Assembly (NCBI RefSeq): GCF_900111735.1
Contig: NZ_FOHW01000028.1
Coordinates: forward strand, 1 to 64,000
Reading direction: 5' to 3'
DNA length: 64,000 bases
From: Pseudomonas graminis
Lineage (GTDB): Bacteria; Pseudomonadota; Gammaproteobacteria; Pseudomonadales; Pseudomonadaceae
The translations under genes and the position numbers were made by a program. This document shows, in pieces, positions 52,013 through 58,840 of this stretch. The notes below the pieces were generated by a model. The model searched no databases, had not been told where the DNA came from, and saw only the letters and a program-made list of their open reading frames with translations. Numbering within the stretch: position 1 is the first letter of the stretch; each line of letters starts with the position of its first letter.

Positions 52013-52054
52013 ATGTTACGAAGCGTCTAGGTCGCGGTTTTTGACCTGGCTCAA
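52013..52054 (-). promoter_or_regulatory. ANR/FNR-type activator site and -10 box of ompW
   Basis: TTGACCTGGCTCAA (52041-52054) has both conserved TTGA/TCAA half sites of the TTGAT-N4-ATCAA consensus. On the minus strand TAACAT at 52018-52013 is a -10 candidate. The start would be near 52006, which puts the site centre at about -41.5, the class II activator position. Confidence 0.65.
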
Positions 52055-52090
52055 TGAAAACTGGATTAGGGTGTGCCTGTTAACGGCAAC

Positions 52091-52615
52091 TCACTGCTCA
52101 TCCGGCATTTCGTACACCAGAATCTTGTCCGCTTCCATCTGGTAACCCGCATCGGCCAATTCGCTGGTCGACGGTTTGACCTGCATCGGGCCTTCGATCC
52201 AGTAGGGTTGGTACAGCTCGTCAACCTTCACGCCCAATTCGCTGGTCACGTGGACGATCTGGTTCGGCGGCGGCGGTGGCACGTGAATGCAGGCGCCGAA
52301 ATACGGCACCAGCAGAAACTCCGTCACCCGGCCTTCCTCGCTGACTTCCAGCGGCACGATGTAACCCGGCAGCCGCACCCGCTCGCCGTCCAGCGACTTG
52401 ACGACCGGCGCATGGGGCGCCAGTTGATGCGCGGCGGGCGCCGACTCGACTGACAGGGTGTCCGCCAGGCTCGACAGGTTATGGATCGGCGCGGTGATCA
52501 GCTTCACCGGCGGCGCGTCAGGCGGAATCATTTCCTGCCACGTCAGCACCCGCAGGTCCTGCGCCCACAACGGCGCCGCGACGAGCATCAACAGCAGCAT
52601 CCAACCCATCCGCAT
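52091..52615 (-). CDS. DUF3299 periplasmic protein, last gene of the zinc-type operon
   Basis: A 174-residue exported protein: signal peptide MRMGWMLLLMLVAAPLWAQD, then LRVLTWQEMIPPD and the DUF3299 core VRLPGYIVPLEV...EFLLVPYFGACIHVPPPPPNQIV. The single conserved Cys-x-His in GACIH and the proline run are typical of the family. The role is unknown. The ATG at 52615 lies 10 bases after the permease stop; an upstream in-frame ATG lies inside the permease gene and was rejected. Homologues end the zinc-repressed four-gene operon of P. aeruginosa (PA4063-PA4066). Confidence 0.82.
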   Translation of the reverse strand: MRMGWMLLLMLVAAPLWAQDLRVLTWQEMIPPDAPPVKLITAPIHNLSSLADTLSVESAPAAHQLAPHAPVVKSLDGERVRLPGYIVPLEVSEEGRVTEFLLVPYFGACIHVPPPPPNQIVHVTSELGVKVDELYQPYWIEGPMQVKPSTSELADAGYQMEADKILVYEMPDEQ

Positions 52616-52625
52616 CACAACGACC

Positions 52626-53891
52626 TCATAAACGAATCGACAGCCCGTCTGCCAGCGATTGGCGATAGGCACGCCACGCAGGAACGGTGCCCATCAACAC
52701 GGCCGCGCCGAGAATCCCCGCCAGTAGCGTCCATTCGTAGGTGCTGGGCAGTGACAGTGGCAGATACAAACCATAATTGGCCTGCACGTAACCCTGCGCG
52801 GAGGCGATGCCGATGTAAAGCAGCGCCAGGCCGCAGACCGAGCCCCCCAGCGCCAGGGCAAACGCTTCCAGCACCAACAGACTGGCGATATGCCAGGGCC
52901 GCGCACCCACCGAACGCAGAATCGCCATCTCGCGGCGCCGCTCGTTAAGGCTGGTGAGGATCGCCGTCAGCATGCCGATCAACCCGGTCAGTACGACAAA
53001 CAACGAAATCACGAACAGCGCCTTTTCAGCCGTACCCATCAGGCTCCACAGCTCCTGCAACGCTACCCCCGGCAGAATCGCCAACATCGGCTCGCCGCGG
53101 AACTCGTTGATGTCCCGCTGCACGGCAAAGGTCGCGATCTTGCTGTTCAGCCCGAGCATGAAGGCGGTGATGGCGGTGGGCGTGAGGTCCATGTTGCGTG
53201 CCTGATCGGCGCTGATACGCCCGGCGCCTTGTGCAGGCACGCCGTTGTGCCAGTCGATGTGAATCGCTTCCATGCCGCCCAGGCTGATGTGCAGCGTGCG
53301 GTCCACCGGCGTGCCGGTGCGTTTGAGAATGCCGACCACGGTGAACGGCTTGTCGTCATGCTTGACCAGACTCACCGTCGCGACGCCGTGGGCCAGCACC
53401 AGCTTGTCGCCGAGCTTGTAATGCAGCGCGTCCGCCACTTCCGCACCGAGCACCACCTCAAACGGGTCGGTGGCGAACGGCCGCCCGTCGGCCAGCTCCA
53501 GATGCTGCTGACGACCGTATTGGTAGTGCTCGAAATACGATTCATTGGTACCCATCACGCGATAGCTGCGATGGCTGTCACCCAGGGAAATCGGGATCGC
53601 CCACTTCACCTGCTTGCTGTTTGCGAAGTGCTCGAAGCTGTCCCAGCGAATGTTGTTGGTGGCATTGCCGATGCGGAACACCGAGTACAGCAGCAGGTTG
53701 ACCGAGCCCGAACGCGCGCCGACGATCAGGTCCGTGCCGCTGATGGTGCTGGCAAAACTCGCGCGCGCTTCGGTGCGCACCCGTTCGACTGCCAGCAGCA
53801 GGCAAACGGAAAGGGCGATGGCGAACGCGGTGAGGAACGCGGTGAAGCGGCGGTTGGCGAGGCTGGCCAGCGCCAGACGAAGAAGATACAT
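52626..53891 (-). CDS. ABC transporter permease, MacB/FtsX type
   Basis: A 421-residue membrane protein with one N-terminal helix (FTAFLTAFAIALSVCLLLAVE), a large periplasmic domain (VGARSGSVNLLLYSVFRIGNATNNI onward) and three C-terminal helices, as in LolCE/MacB permeases. The ATG at 53891 is 1 base after the ATPase stop; the longer frame into the ATPase was rejected. The type VII ABC fold usually works by mechanotransmission on periplasmic or lipoprotein substrates rather than ion import, so the nature of the transport is open. Confidence 0.85.
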   Translation of the reverse strand: MYLLRLALASLANRRFTAFLTAFAIALSVCLLLAVERVRTEARASFASTISGTDLIVGARSGSVNLLLYSVFRIGNATNNIRWDSFEHFANSKQVKWAIPISLGDSHRSYRVMGTNESYFEHYQYGRQQHLELADGRPFATDPFEVVLGAEVADALHYKLGDKLVLAHGVATVSLVKHDDKPFTVVGILKRTGTPVDRTLHISLGGMEAIHIDWHNGVPAQGAGRISADQARNMDLTPTAITAFMLGLNSKIATFAVQRDINEFRGEPMLAILPGVALQELWSLMGTAEKALFVISLFVVLTGLIGMLTAILTSLNERRREMAILRSVGARPWHIASLLVLEAFALALGGSVCGLALLYIGIASAQGYVQANYGLYLPLSLPSTYEWTLLAGILGAAVLMGTVPAWRAYRQSLADGLSIRL

Positions 53892-53892
53892 C

Positions 53893-54603
53893 TCAGACCT
53901 CTGCGGCGACGGCGGCGCGATTGAGTTCGGCCAGCGATAGGTTGCGATCGAACAGCGGCGCCAGGCTCTGATCGTGGCTGACGAATAACAGGCTGGCGCC
54001 GGCCTCGCGGCATTCGGCGAACAGCAGCTGAATGAAAGCTTCGCGGGCGTCGGCATCCAGCGCCGAGGTGGGTTCGTCAGCGATCACCAGCTCCGGCTGG
54101 CCGATCAGCGCGCGGGCTGCGGCGACGCGCTGCTGCTGACCGATGGACAGCGAGTCGGCGCGGCGGCTGAGCATTTCAGGGTCTTTCAGGCCCAGGTGAG
54201 CGAGCAGGCTTTCAGCCGCTTTGTCGACGCTGCCGTGGCGCTGGGTCGCCCGCTGGGTGCGTAGTCTGGAAAAGCGACACGGCAGCTCGACGTTCTCGCG
54301 CACCGACAAAAACGGCAGCAGGTTGAACTGTTGAAAGATGTAGCCCGTGTGATCGACGCGAAACCGGTCTCGCGCCCCGGCCGAGAGCTGCGTCAGCTCC
54401 TGACCGAGCAGGCGAACGCTGCCGCGACTCGGGCGCTGCACACCGCCCAGCAGACCCAGCAACGTGGTTTTACCGCTGCCGCTGGGGCCTTTGAGGAACA
54501 GGGTTTCGCCGGCATCGAGGCGAAACGCCGGAATATCCAGCAGTTGCGGATGCCCCGGCCAGCTGAAGCCGAGTCCGGACAATTCAATGAGCGCTTGAGT
54601 CAT
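53893..54603 (-). CDS. ABC transporter ATP-binding protein
   Basis: A 236-residue ATPase with Walker A GPSGSGKTTLLGLLGG, Q-loop FQQFNLLPFLSVREN, a signature-like SLSIGQQQRVAAARAL and Walker B LVIADEPTSALD, of the LolD/MacB class. A GTG two codons upstream is an alternative start. It is 63 bases after the DUF2796 gene and 1 base before the permease, so the pair is translationally coupled. Confidence 0.88.
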   Translation of the reverse strand: MTQALIELSGLGFSWPGHPQLLDIPAFRLDAGETLFLKGPSGSGKTTLLGLLGGVQRPSRGSVRLLGQELTQLSAGARDRFRVDHTGYIFQQFNLLPFLSVRENVELPCRFSRLRTQRATQRHGSVDKAAESLLAHLGLKDPEMLSRRADSLSIGQQQRVAAARALIGQPELVIADEPTSALDADAREAFIQLLFAECREAGASLLFVSHDQSLAPLFDRNLSLAELNRAAVAAEV

Positions 54604-54666
54604 GGCCACACGTGCGTCTGAAAAGTGATCGACCGGGAAGCCCGGTCGCTGATGGAGCGGAGCTGG

Positions 54667-55263
54667 TTAAAACTTGACCACCGGATTGCTCGGACGCACT
54701 TCAGCGCCCATCTGGCGTTTCGGTGTCACCAGCTGCACTTGAATGGTCTGGGTGGCCGGGAAGCTTTTGAACAGTTGGGTCAGGTCGAGCTTGTTGAGCA
54801 CGTTCGGCGCGCTGCAGGTGAATTGATAGTGGCCGTGGATTTCGCTGTGCTCGTGTTCAGTCGCGTCGCCACCGGCTTGGTCATGGTCATGGTCATGGTC
54901 GTGATCGTCGTCATCCTTGTCGCCGAACAGCGTGCTTTCAACCCGCTGCCTGGTGGCGGTGCATCCGGCCGTTTCCGGAAGACTGAACAGCGCGTGGGGC
55001 TTGAGCAGGGTTTCCTTGGCCAGGGCCAGGGTCATCTTGTCAGCGTCTGTGGTTGCCGGATGCTCGAAGCCGACGATGTTCATCGCCGGGGTGTCGAGCT
55101 CCAGTTCCAGCGTACGCCCGTCCAGCGCCATATCCAGCCGCGCGACACCGTGCACGTGCGCGCCTAGACTGCCGTGCTCATGATCGTGGTCATGTTCATC
55201 GGCCGCGTGGGCGACGGCGAGGGGCAGCAAAGCGAAGGGCAGGGCGAGTAGCAAACGACGCAT
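54667..55263 (-). CDS. DUF2796 (ZrgA-like) histidine-rich periplasmic protein
   Basis: A 198-residue secreted protein with a signal peptide ending near AHAAD. Two histidine/aspartate tracts, at residues 23-39 (EHDHDHEHG...HVHG) and 117-145 (DDDDHDHDHDHD...EHEHSEIHGHYQF), are probable zinc-binding arms. A CysCys pair (C101, C150) may form a disulfide. V. cholerae ZrgA, part of the Zur-regulated zrgABCDE system, is in this family. First gene of the operon, with a Zur-like site 31-52 bases upstream. The second tract is encoded by tandem six-base repeats (near 54884-54905). Confidence 0.88.
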   Translation of the reverse strand: MRRLLLALPFALLPLAVAHAADEHDHDHEHGSLGAHVHGVARLDMALDGRTLELELDTPAMNIVGFEHPATTDADKMTLALAKETLLKPHALFSLPETAGCTATRQRVESTLFGDKDDDDHDHDHDHDQAGGDATEHEHSEIHGHYQFTCSAPNVLNKLDLTQLFKSFPATQTIQVQLVTPKRQMGAEVRPSNPVVKF

Positions 55264-55293
55264 GGGGGAAAGCTCCGGAGGCAGGTCTGAAAT

Positions 55294-55315
55294 TTGTTAT
55301 GTGATCTTATAACAA
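55294..55315. promoter_or_regulatory. Zur-like operator
   Basis: GTGATCTTATAAC (55301-55313) matches the gammaproteobacterial Zur core GTTAT-N3-ATAAC with one mismatch, and it lies inside a wider inverted repeat TTGTTAT-N8-ATAACAA. It sits between the divergent DUF2796 operon and the 118-residue gene. A known zinc-uptake type operon follows it. Confidence 0.65.
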
Positions 55316-55438
55316 TGTGTTGCGCGGTTTCTTAACTTTTTCGAGATGCCTTGTAGGCGCGTGGGCTGTCAGGGATCACGTGCAGGTCATCAATTGCTGT
55401 GGGACCATGCGGGTCCGCCTTATCAGAGGACACACACC

Positions 55439-55792
55439 ATGCTGCGAATCCGTGGAACCGTCGGCGATCTGCCGGTGGATCTGACTGTGGAAATGGACGA
55501 CGCCGATTGGGCTCGGCTGGGCATTCAGCTGGGCGCGCAGGCTCAGGAAACGTCGGCGCCAACGGATACGTCCGTCAAGCCTGCGGCCAGTCGCAATGAT
55601 GCTGTCTGGGACATCGCTCAGGAGCTGCTACGCAAAGCAGGTCACCTGACCGGGCCGGATCTGCTCGGTCAGCTTGAAGGACTGTCGGGCAGCACCGCTG
55701 CGGGCAAACGCCTGATGGTGCGCATGCGTCACAGCGCCAACGTGAAAGTGGAAAGCCAGGGCGACACGCCGGTGTATCGCTGGGTTAAGTGA
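55439..55792 (+). CDS. Small conserved hypothetical protein
   Basis: A 117-residue acidic cytoplasmic protein with no signal or membrane segment. The N-terminal part (MLRIRGTVGDLPVDLTVEMDD) looks like a small beta fold. The rest (NDAVWDIAQELLRKAGHLTGPDLLGQLEGL, then RLMVRMRHSANVKVESQGDTPVYRWVK) looks helical then beta. I do not recognise a function. The ATG at 55439 follows AGAGGA. Divergent from the zinc operon, so it could share the Zur-like site, though that site is over 120 bases from this ATG. Confidence 0.75.
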   Translation: MLRIRGTVGDLPVDLTVEMDDADWARLGIQLGAQAQETSAPTDTSVKPAASRNDAVWDIAQELLRKAGHLTGPDLLGQLEGLSGSTAAGKRLMVRMRHSANVKVESQGDTPVYRWVK

Positions 55793-55816
55793 TACATACG
55801 GGCGTTTTGGACCCGT

Positions 55817-55909
55817 GTGGGACCGGCTTTAGCCGGGAAGGCGTCATCCGTCACACCACAAAATTGAGGGTGCTGATGCGGGCCTCTTCCCGGCTAAAGC
55901 CGGTCCCAC
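55817..55909. repeat. REP doublet (REPIN) C
   Basis: A perfect 24-base inverted repeat: the left arm at 55817-55840 starts GTGGGACCGGCTTTAGCC, and the right arm at 55886-55909 ends GGCTAAAGCCGGTCCCAC. Each arm also contains the internal GGCTTTAGCC palindrome typical of Pseudomonas REPs. Confidence 0.9.
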
Positions 55910-55953
55910 AAGTAGACCGCGTACATTCCTTGGAACTGGCTCGGTGCGTCAAT

Positions 55954-55977
55954 GTAGGACCGGCTTCAGCCGCTAGT
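55954..55977. repeat. Solitary REP element
   Basis: TGTAGGACCGGCTTCAGCCG resembles an arm of doublet C with CTTCAG for CTTTAG. It runs up to and slightly over the end of cnoX. Confidence 0.65.
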
Positions 55978-56845
55978 AAAGCGCCGCAAACAACCGACGA
56001 CGATACGTAGTCACCAGCGGGTGATCGTTGCCCAGCAAGTCGAACACCTGCAGCAGCGTCTTGTGCGGCTGGCCTTCGTTGTAGCTGCGGTTGCGGACGA
56101 ACAGCTTGAGCAGTCCCTCCAACGCGGCTTCGTATTGCTGACGGGACAATTGCTGGATCGCCAACTGGTGCGCGGCTTCGTCGTCCTGCGGGTTCTGCGC
56201 CAGGCGCGATTTCAGCTCCGCGGCGTCAGGCAACGCGCCGGCTTCGGCCAGAAACGTCAATTGCGCCTTCGCTCCGGCCAGCGCGGCTTTGTGCTCATCG
56301 CTTTTAACCGCATCCAGCACCGTACGGGCTTCCGTCAGCTCGCCGCGTTCGGCCAGGCAGCGGGCATACAGAATCAGCGCGGCAGCGTTGGTGTTGTCCT
56401 CGGCGAGGATGGTCTGCAGCACCGCTTCGGCTTCGGCGAAATGGCTCTCGGCGAACATCGCCTGGGCGGTTTTCAGCGGGTCGGCGGCGGCTGGCGGCGG
56501 CATCTGCACATGGGGCTCAAGCAGCGCGCGGATTTGCGATTCAGGCTGGGCACCGGAGAAGCCATCGACCGGCTGACCGTCTTTGAACAGCACCACCGTG
56601 GGCAGGCTGCGAATGCCGAAGCGCGCCACGATGTCCTGTTCAGCGTCGCAATCGACCTTGGCCAGCAGCAGTTCGCCCTGATAACTCTCGGCAATCTGTT
56701 GCAGCAGCGGCATCAGCACCTTGCACGGCGCACACCACTCAGCCCAGAAATCCACCAGCACGGGTTTGTGAAAAGAATTCTCGATGACCATCTGATCGAA
56801 AGTGGCGGTGGTCGCATCGAAGATGTACGGCGTGTCCTGGCTCAT
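55973..56845 (-). CDS. cnoX: CnoX/YbbN thioredoxin-TPR co-chaperone
   Basis: A chaperedoxin that holds substrates during bleach-type oxidative stress and passes them to GroEL. It has 290 residues: a thioredoxin domain (1-110) with active site W37-C38-A39-P40-C41, then TPR-like repeats (AMFAESHFAEAEAVLQTILAED, ALILYARCLAERGELTEART). E. coli CnoX has lost the first cysteine, whereas this protein keeps a full CXXC and may be redox active. The minus-strand gene has its 3' end at a REP element. Confidence 0.9.
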   Translation of the reverse strand: MSQDTPYIFDATTATFDQMVIENSFHKPVLVDFWAEWCAPCKVLMPLLQQIAESYQGELLLAKVDCDAEQDIVARFGIRSLPTVVLFKDGQPVDGFSGAQPESQIRALLEPHVQMPPPAAADPLKTAQAMFAESHFAEAEAVLQTILAEDNTNAAALILYARCLAERGELTEARTVLDAVKSDEHKAALAGAKAQLTFLAEAGALPDAAELKSRLAQNPQDDEAAHQLAIQQLSRQQYEAALEGLLKLFVRNRSYNEGQPHKTLLQVFDLLGNDHPLVTTYRRRLFAALY

Positions 56846-56943
56846 CGCGGATCTCGAAAAAAGGCTTGATGGCGCGAACTATAAAGCGCTGTGGGGATTG
56901 TCGGAAGCGCGACAGCAGATGTGCGGTTTGCCGATGACCTGTG

Positions 56944-57069
56944 GGAGCGTGGCTTGTCCCGCGATCGGCGACGAAGTCGTCGTAAAACGGGTCAACTGGG
57001 TAAGGCTGACGCACCGTGTTGGGTGGGTTGCTGCCGCTGCGCGCCAGATCGCGGGACAAGCCACGCTCC
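56944..57069. repeat. REP doublet (REPIN) D
   Basis: A perfect 23-base inverted repeat. The left arm at 56944-56966 is GGAGCGTGGCTTGTCCCGCG plus ATC. The right arm at 57047-57069 is its reverse complement. It is the common Pseudomonas REP type and fills most of the gap between cnoX and the methyltransferase gene. Confidence 0.9.
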
Positions 57070-57090
57070 TACGGGGTGGGTCAGGTCAGT

Positions 57091-57750
57091 TCAGGCCTGT
57101 CGCTGCGCGTGATAAAGACTCACCCTGCGAAACTCCCACGGCTCGGCCAGATCCGGCAGCGTCAGCGCCTCCAGAATCCCCAGCCGCTCATACAGAGGAT
57201 GCTGAAAGTCCCGCACCCGGGAATCGGCCACCAACGCTTGTTTCCCACGACTGAGAAACTGATCCAGCAGCGGCAGGTTGGCGCGGTCGTACAGTACGTC
57301 GGCCACCAGAATAAGGTCGAAACGATCGTGCTCGGCGAAGAAGTCGCGTGAATACTCAAGCGTCACGCCGTTCAGCTCGGCATTCGCGCGGCAGGCCTCG
57401 ATCGCCAACGGATCGAGATCACAGGCGACCACTTCAAGCGCCCCGGCTTTCATCGCCGCAATGCCTGCGACCCCAGATCCCGCCCCGAAATCCAGCACCC
57501 GCTTGCCCGCGACCCACTGCGGCTGCTCGGCGAGAAAGCGCGCCAGCGCCAGGCCACTGGCCCAGCAGAAACTCCAGTAGGGCGGGTCTTCAAGAATGCG
57601 CCGGGTTTCTTCAGGGCTGAACGCGCGATCCATATTGTTCGCGTCGATCAGCCACAACGTCAGGTCCGTCCCCGGCAGAGCTTCGGCCACCAGTTGCGCA
57701 TCGCCCAACAGCTCGCTCAATGCGGCTTGCAGGTGGAGCGGGGCGGTCAC
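57091..57750 (-). CDS. Class I SAM-dependent methyltransferase
   Basis: A 219-residue protein with motif I VLDFGAGSGVAGIAAMKAG, motif II VVACDLDPLAIEACRANAELNG and the DLILVADVLYD segment, like eukaryotic-type lysine methyltransferases (METTL20/ETFB-lysine family) and PrmA-like enzymes. A protein-lysine target is likely but not shown. It overlaps the YbaY-like gene by 4 bases on the same strand and is therefore its downstream operon partner. Confidence 0.82.
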   Translation of the reverse strand: MTAPLHLQAALSELLGDAQLVAEALPGTDLTLWLIDANNMDRAFSPEETRRILEDPPYWSFCWASGLALARFLAEQPQWVAGKRVLDFGAGSGVAGIAAMKAGALEVVACDLDPLAIEACRANAELNGVTLEYSRDFFAEHDRFDLILVADVLYDRANLPLLDQFLSRGKQALVADSRVRDFQHPLYERLGILEALTLPDLAEPWEFRRVSLYHAQRQA

Positions 57751-58199
57751 GGCGCGGTTGCGAATTGCAGCTGACCCAGCGCTTGAGTGGTGGGCTGAGT
57801 GATCAGCACGGACGGAAGATGCAGAATCAACTGACCCGACTTGCTGGCGCGGCCGCGCAGCTCGACGCGTGCGCCCACCGGGAAAGCTTCCGGGTTGAAG
57901 CGCAGTTGGAACGGCAGCGACTGGTTGTTCCCCACCAGTTTGGTGCTGGTCAGCAGCTTTTGCGGGCGGTTGCGATCGTCAATGACCAGCAACGCCAGCT
58001 CGACTTCTGCGCCGGCCGGCACGCCCAGCAATTGGCCGCTCAGTTCGCGCTGGAATGGCTGCAACGGACCTGGCCCTTCCGGCAGCGTGATGGCGTTAGG
58101 GGCAGGCTTGGCGGGCGCGGCAGGTTTCGGCGCCTCGGCCGTGCTGCAGGCAGCGAGCAGGCCCACAAGGCTGATTACAGCAAGCGTACGTAGCGTCAT
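57747..58199 (-). CDS. YbaY-family lipoprotein
   Basis: A 150-residue outer-membrane-type lipoprotein: signal MTLRTLAVISLVGLLAAC with lipobox LAAC and lipidated C18, an alanine/proline linker, then the YbaY/YscW-like beta-sandwich (FQRELSGQLLGVPAGAEVELALLVID, FQLRFNPEAFPVGARVELRGRA). The function in the envelope is not established. Divergent from nrdR. Confidence 0.85.
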   Translation of the reverse strand: MTLRTLAVISLVGLLAACSTAEAPKPAAPAKPAPNAITLPEGPGPLQPFQRELSGQLLGVPAGAEVELALLVIDDRNRPQKLLTSTKLVGNNQSLPFQLRFNPEAFPVGARVELRGRASKSGQLILHLPSVLITQPTTQALGQLQFATAP

Positions 58200-58316
58200 G
58201 AACAGCTCCAGAAAAAGCAGAAGGCGGGCGAGTTACGCACGGGATGGCGCAGTATCGCTGAGTGCGGCGGGTTTCACCGCACTGAATGCGCGTCTATATA
58301 CCTCAAAGCCTCGCAC

Positions 58317-58344
58317 TTGTCTTGCCAGCAAGATGCGCTACCAT
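58317..58344 (+). promoter_or_regulatory. Candidate nrdR promoter with a palindrome in the spacer
   Basis: TTGTCT (58317-58322) and TACCAT (58339-58344) are 16 bases apart, with the start near 58351 and nrdR at 58374. TCTTGC-CA-GCAAGA (58320-58333), a perfect palindrome, lies in the spacer. Confidence 0.45.
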
Positions 58345-58373
58345 GGCCCTCCCTTTTTTTGTTGCCTGCCACC

Positions 58374-58838
58374 ATGCACTGTCCCTTTTGCGGTGCCAAC
58401 GACACCAAAGTCATTGACTCGCGCCTCGTTGCTGAAGGCGATCAGGTTCGCCGCCGCCGCGAATGCGTCGCCTGCGAAGAACGCTTCACCACATTCGAAA
58501 CCGCTGAACTGGTTCTGCCCCGGCTGATCAAGCAGGACGGCAGCCGTCAGCCCTTCGACGAAGAGAAGCTGCGCGCCGGTATGCAGCGCGCGCTGGAAAA
58601 GCGTCCGGTCAGCGTCGAACGTCTGGAAGCGGCCCTGGCCCACATCAAAAGCAAGCTGCGTGCGACCGGCGAGCGCGAGGTCAAATCGCTGATCGTCGGT
58701 GAGCTGGTCATGGGCGAACTGCAAAAACTCGACGAGGTGGCCTACATCCGCTTTGCTTCTGTTTATCGGCGGTTTCAGGACCTCAACGAATTCCGCGAAG
58801 AAATCGACCGACTGGCTCGCGAGCCGGTTAAAGAGTGA
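58374..58838 (+). CDS. nrdR: NrdR, repressor of ribonucleotide reductase genes
   Basis: A 154-residue repressor with an N-terminal zinc ribbon (C3, C6, C31, C34: MHCPFCG...CVACEERF) and an ATP-cone domain (about 49-139) that senses dATP/ATP to control nrd operons. The ATG at 58374 was chosen since MHCPFCG is the invariant start; 19 upstream codons were rejected. First gene of the riboflavin cluster, overlapping the region before ribD. Confidence 0.96.
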   Translation: MHCPFCGANDTKVIDSRLVAEGDQVRRRRECVACEERFTTFETAELVLPRLIKQDGSRQPFDEEKLRAGMQRALEKRPVSVERLEAALAHIKSKLRATGEREVKSLIVGELVMGELQKLDEVAYIRFASVYRRFQDLNEFREEIDRLAREPVKE

Positions 58839-58840
58839 GC

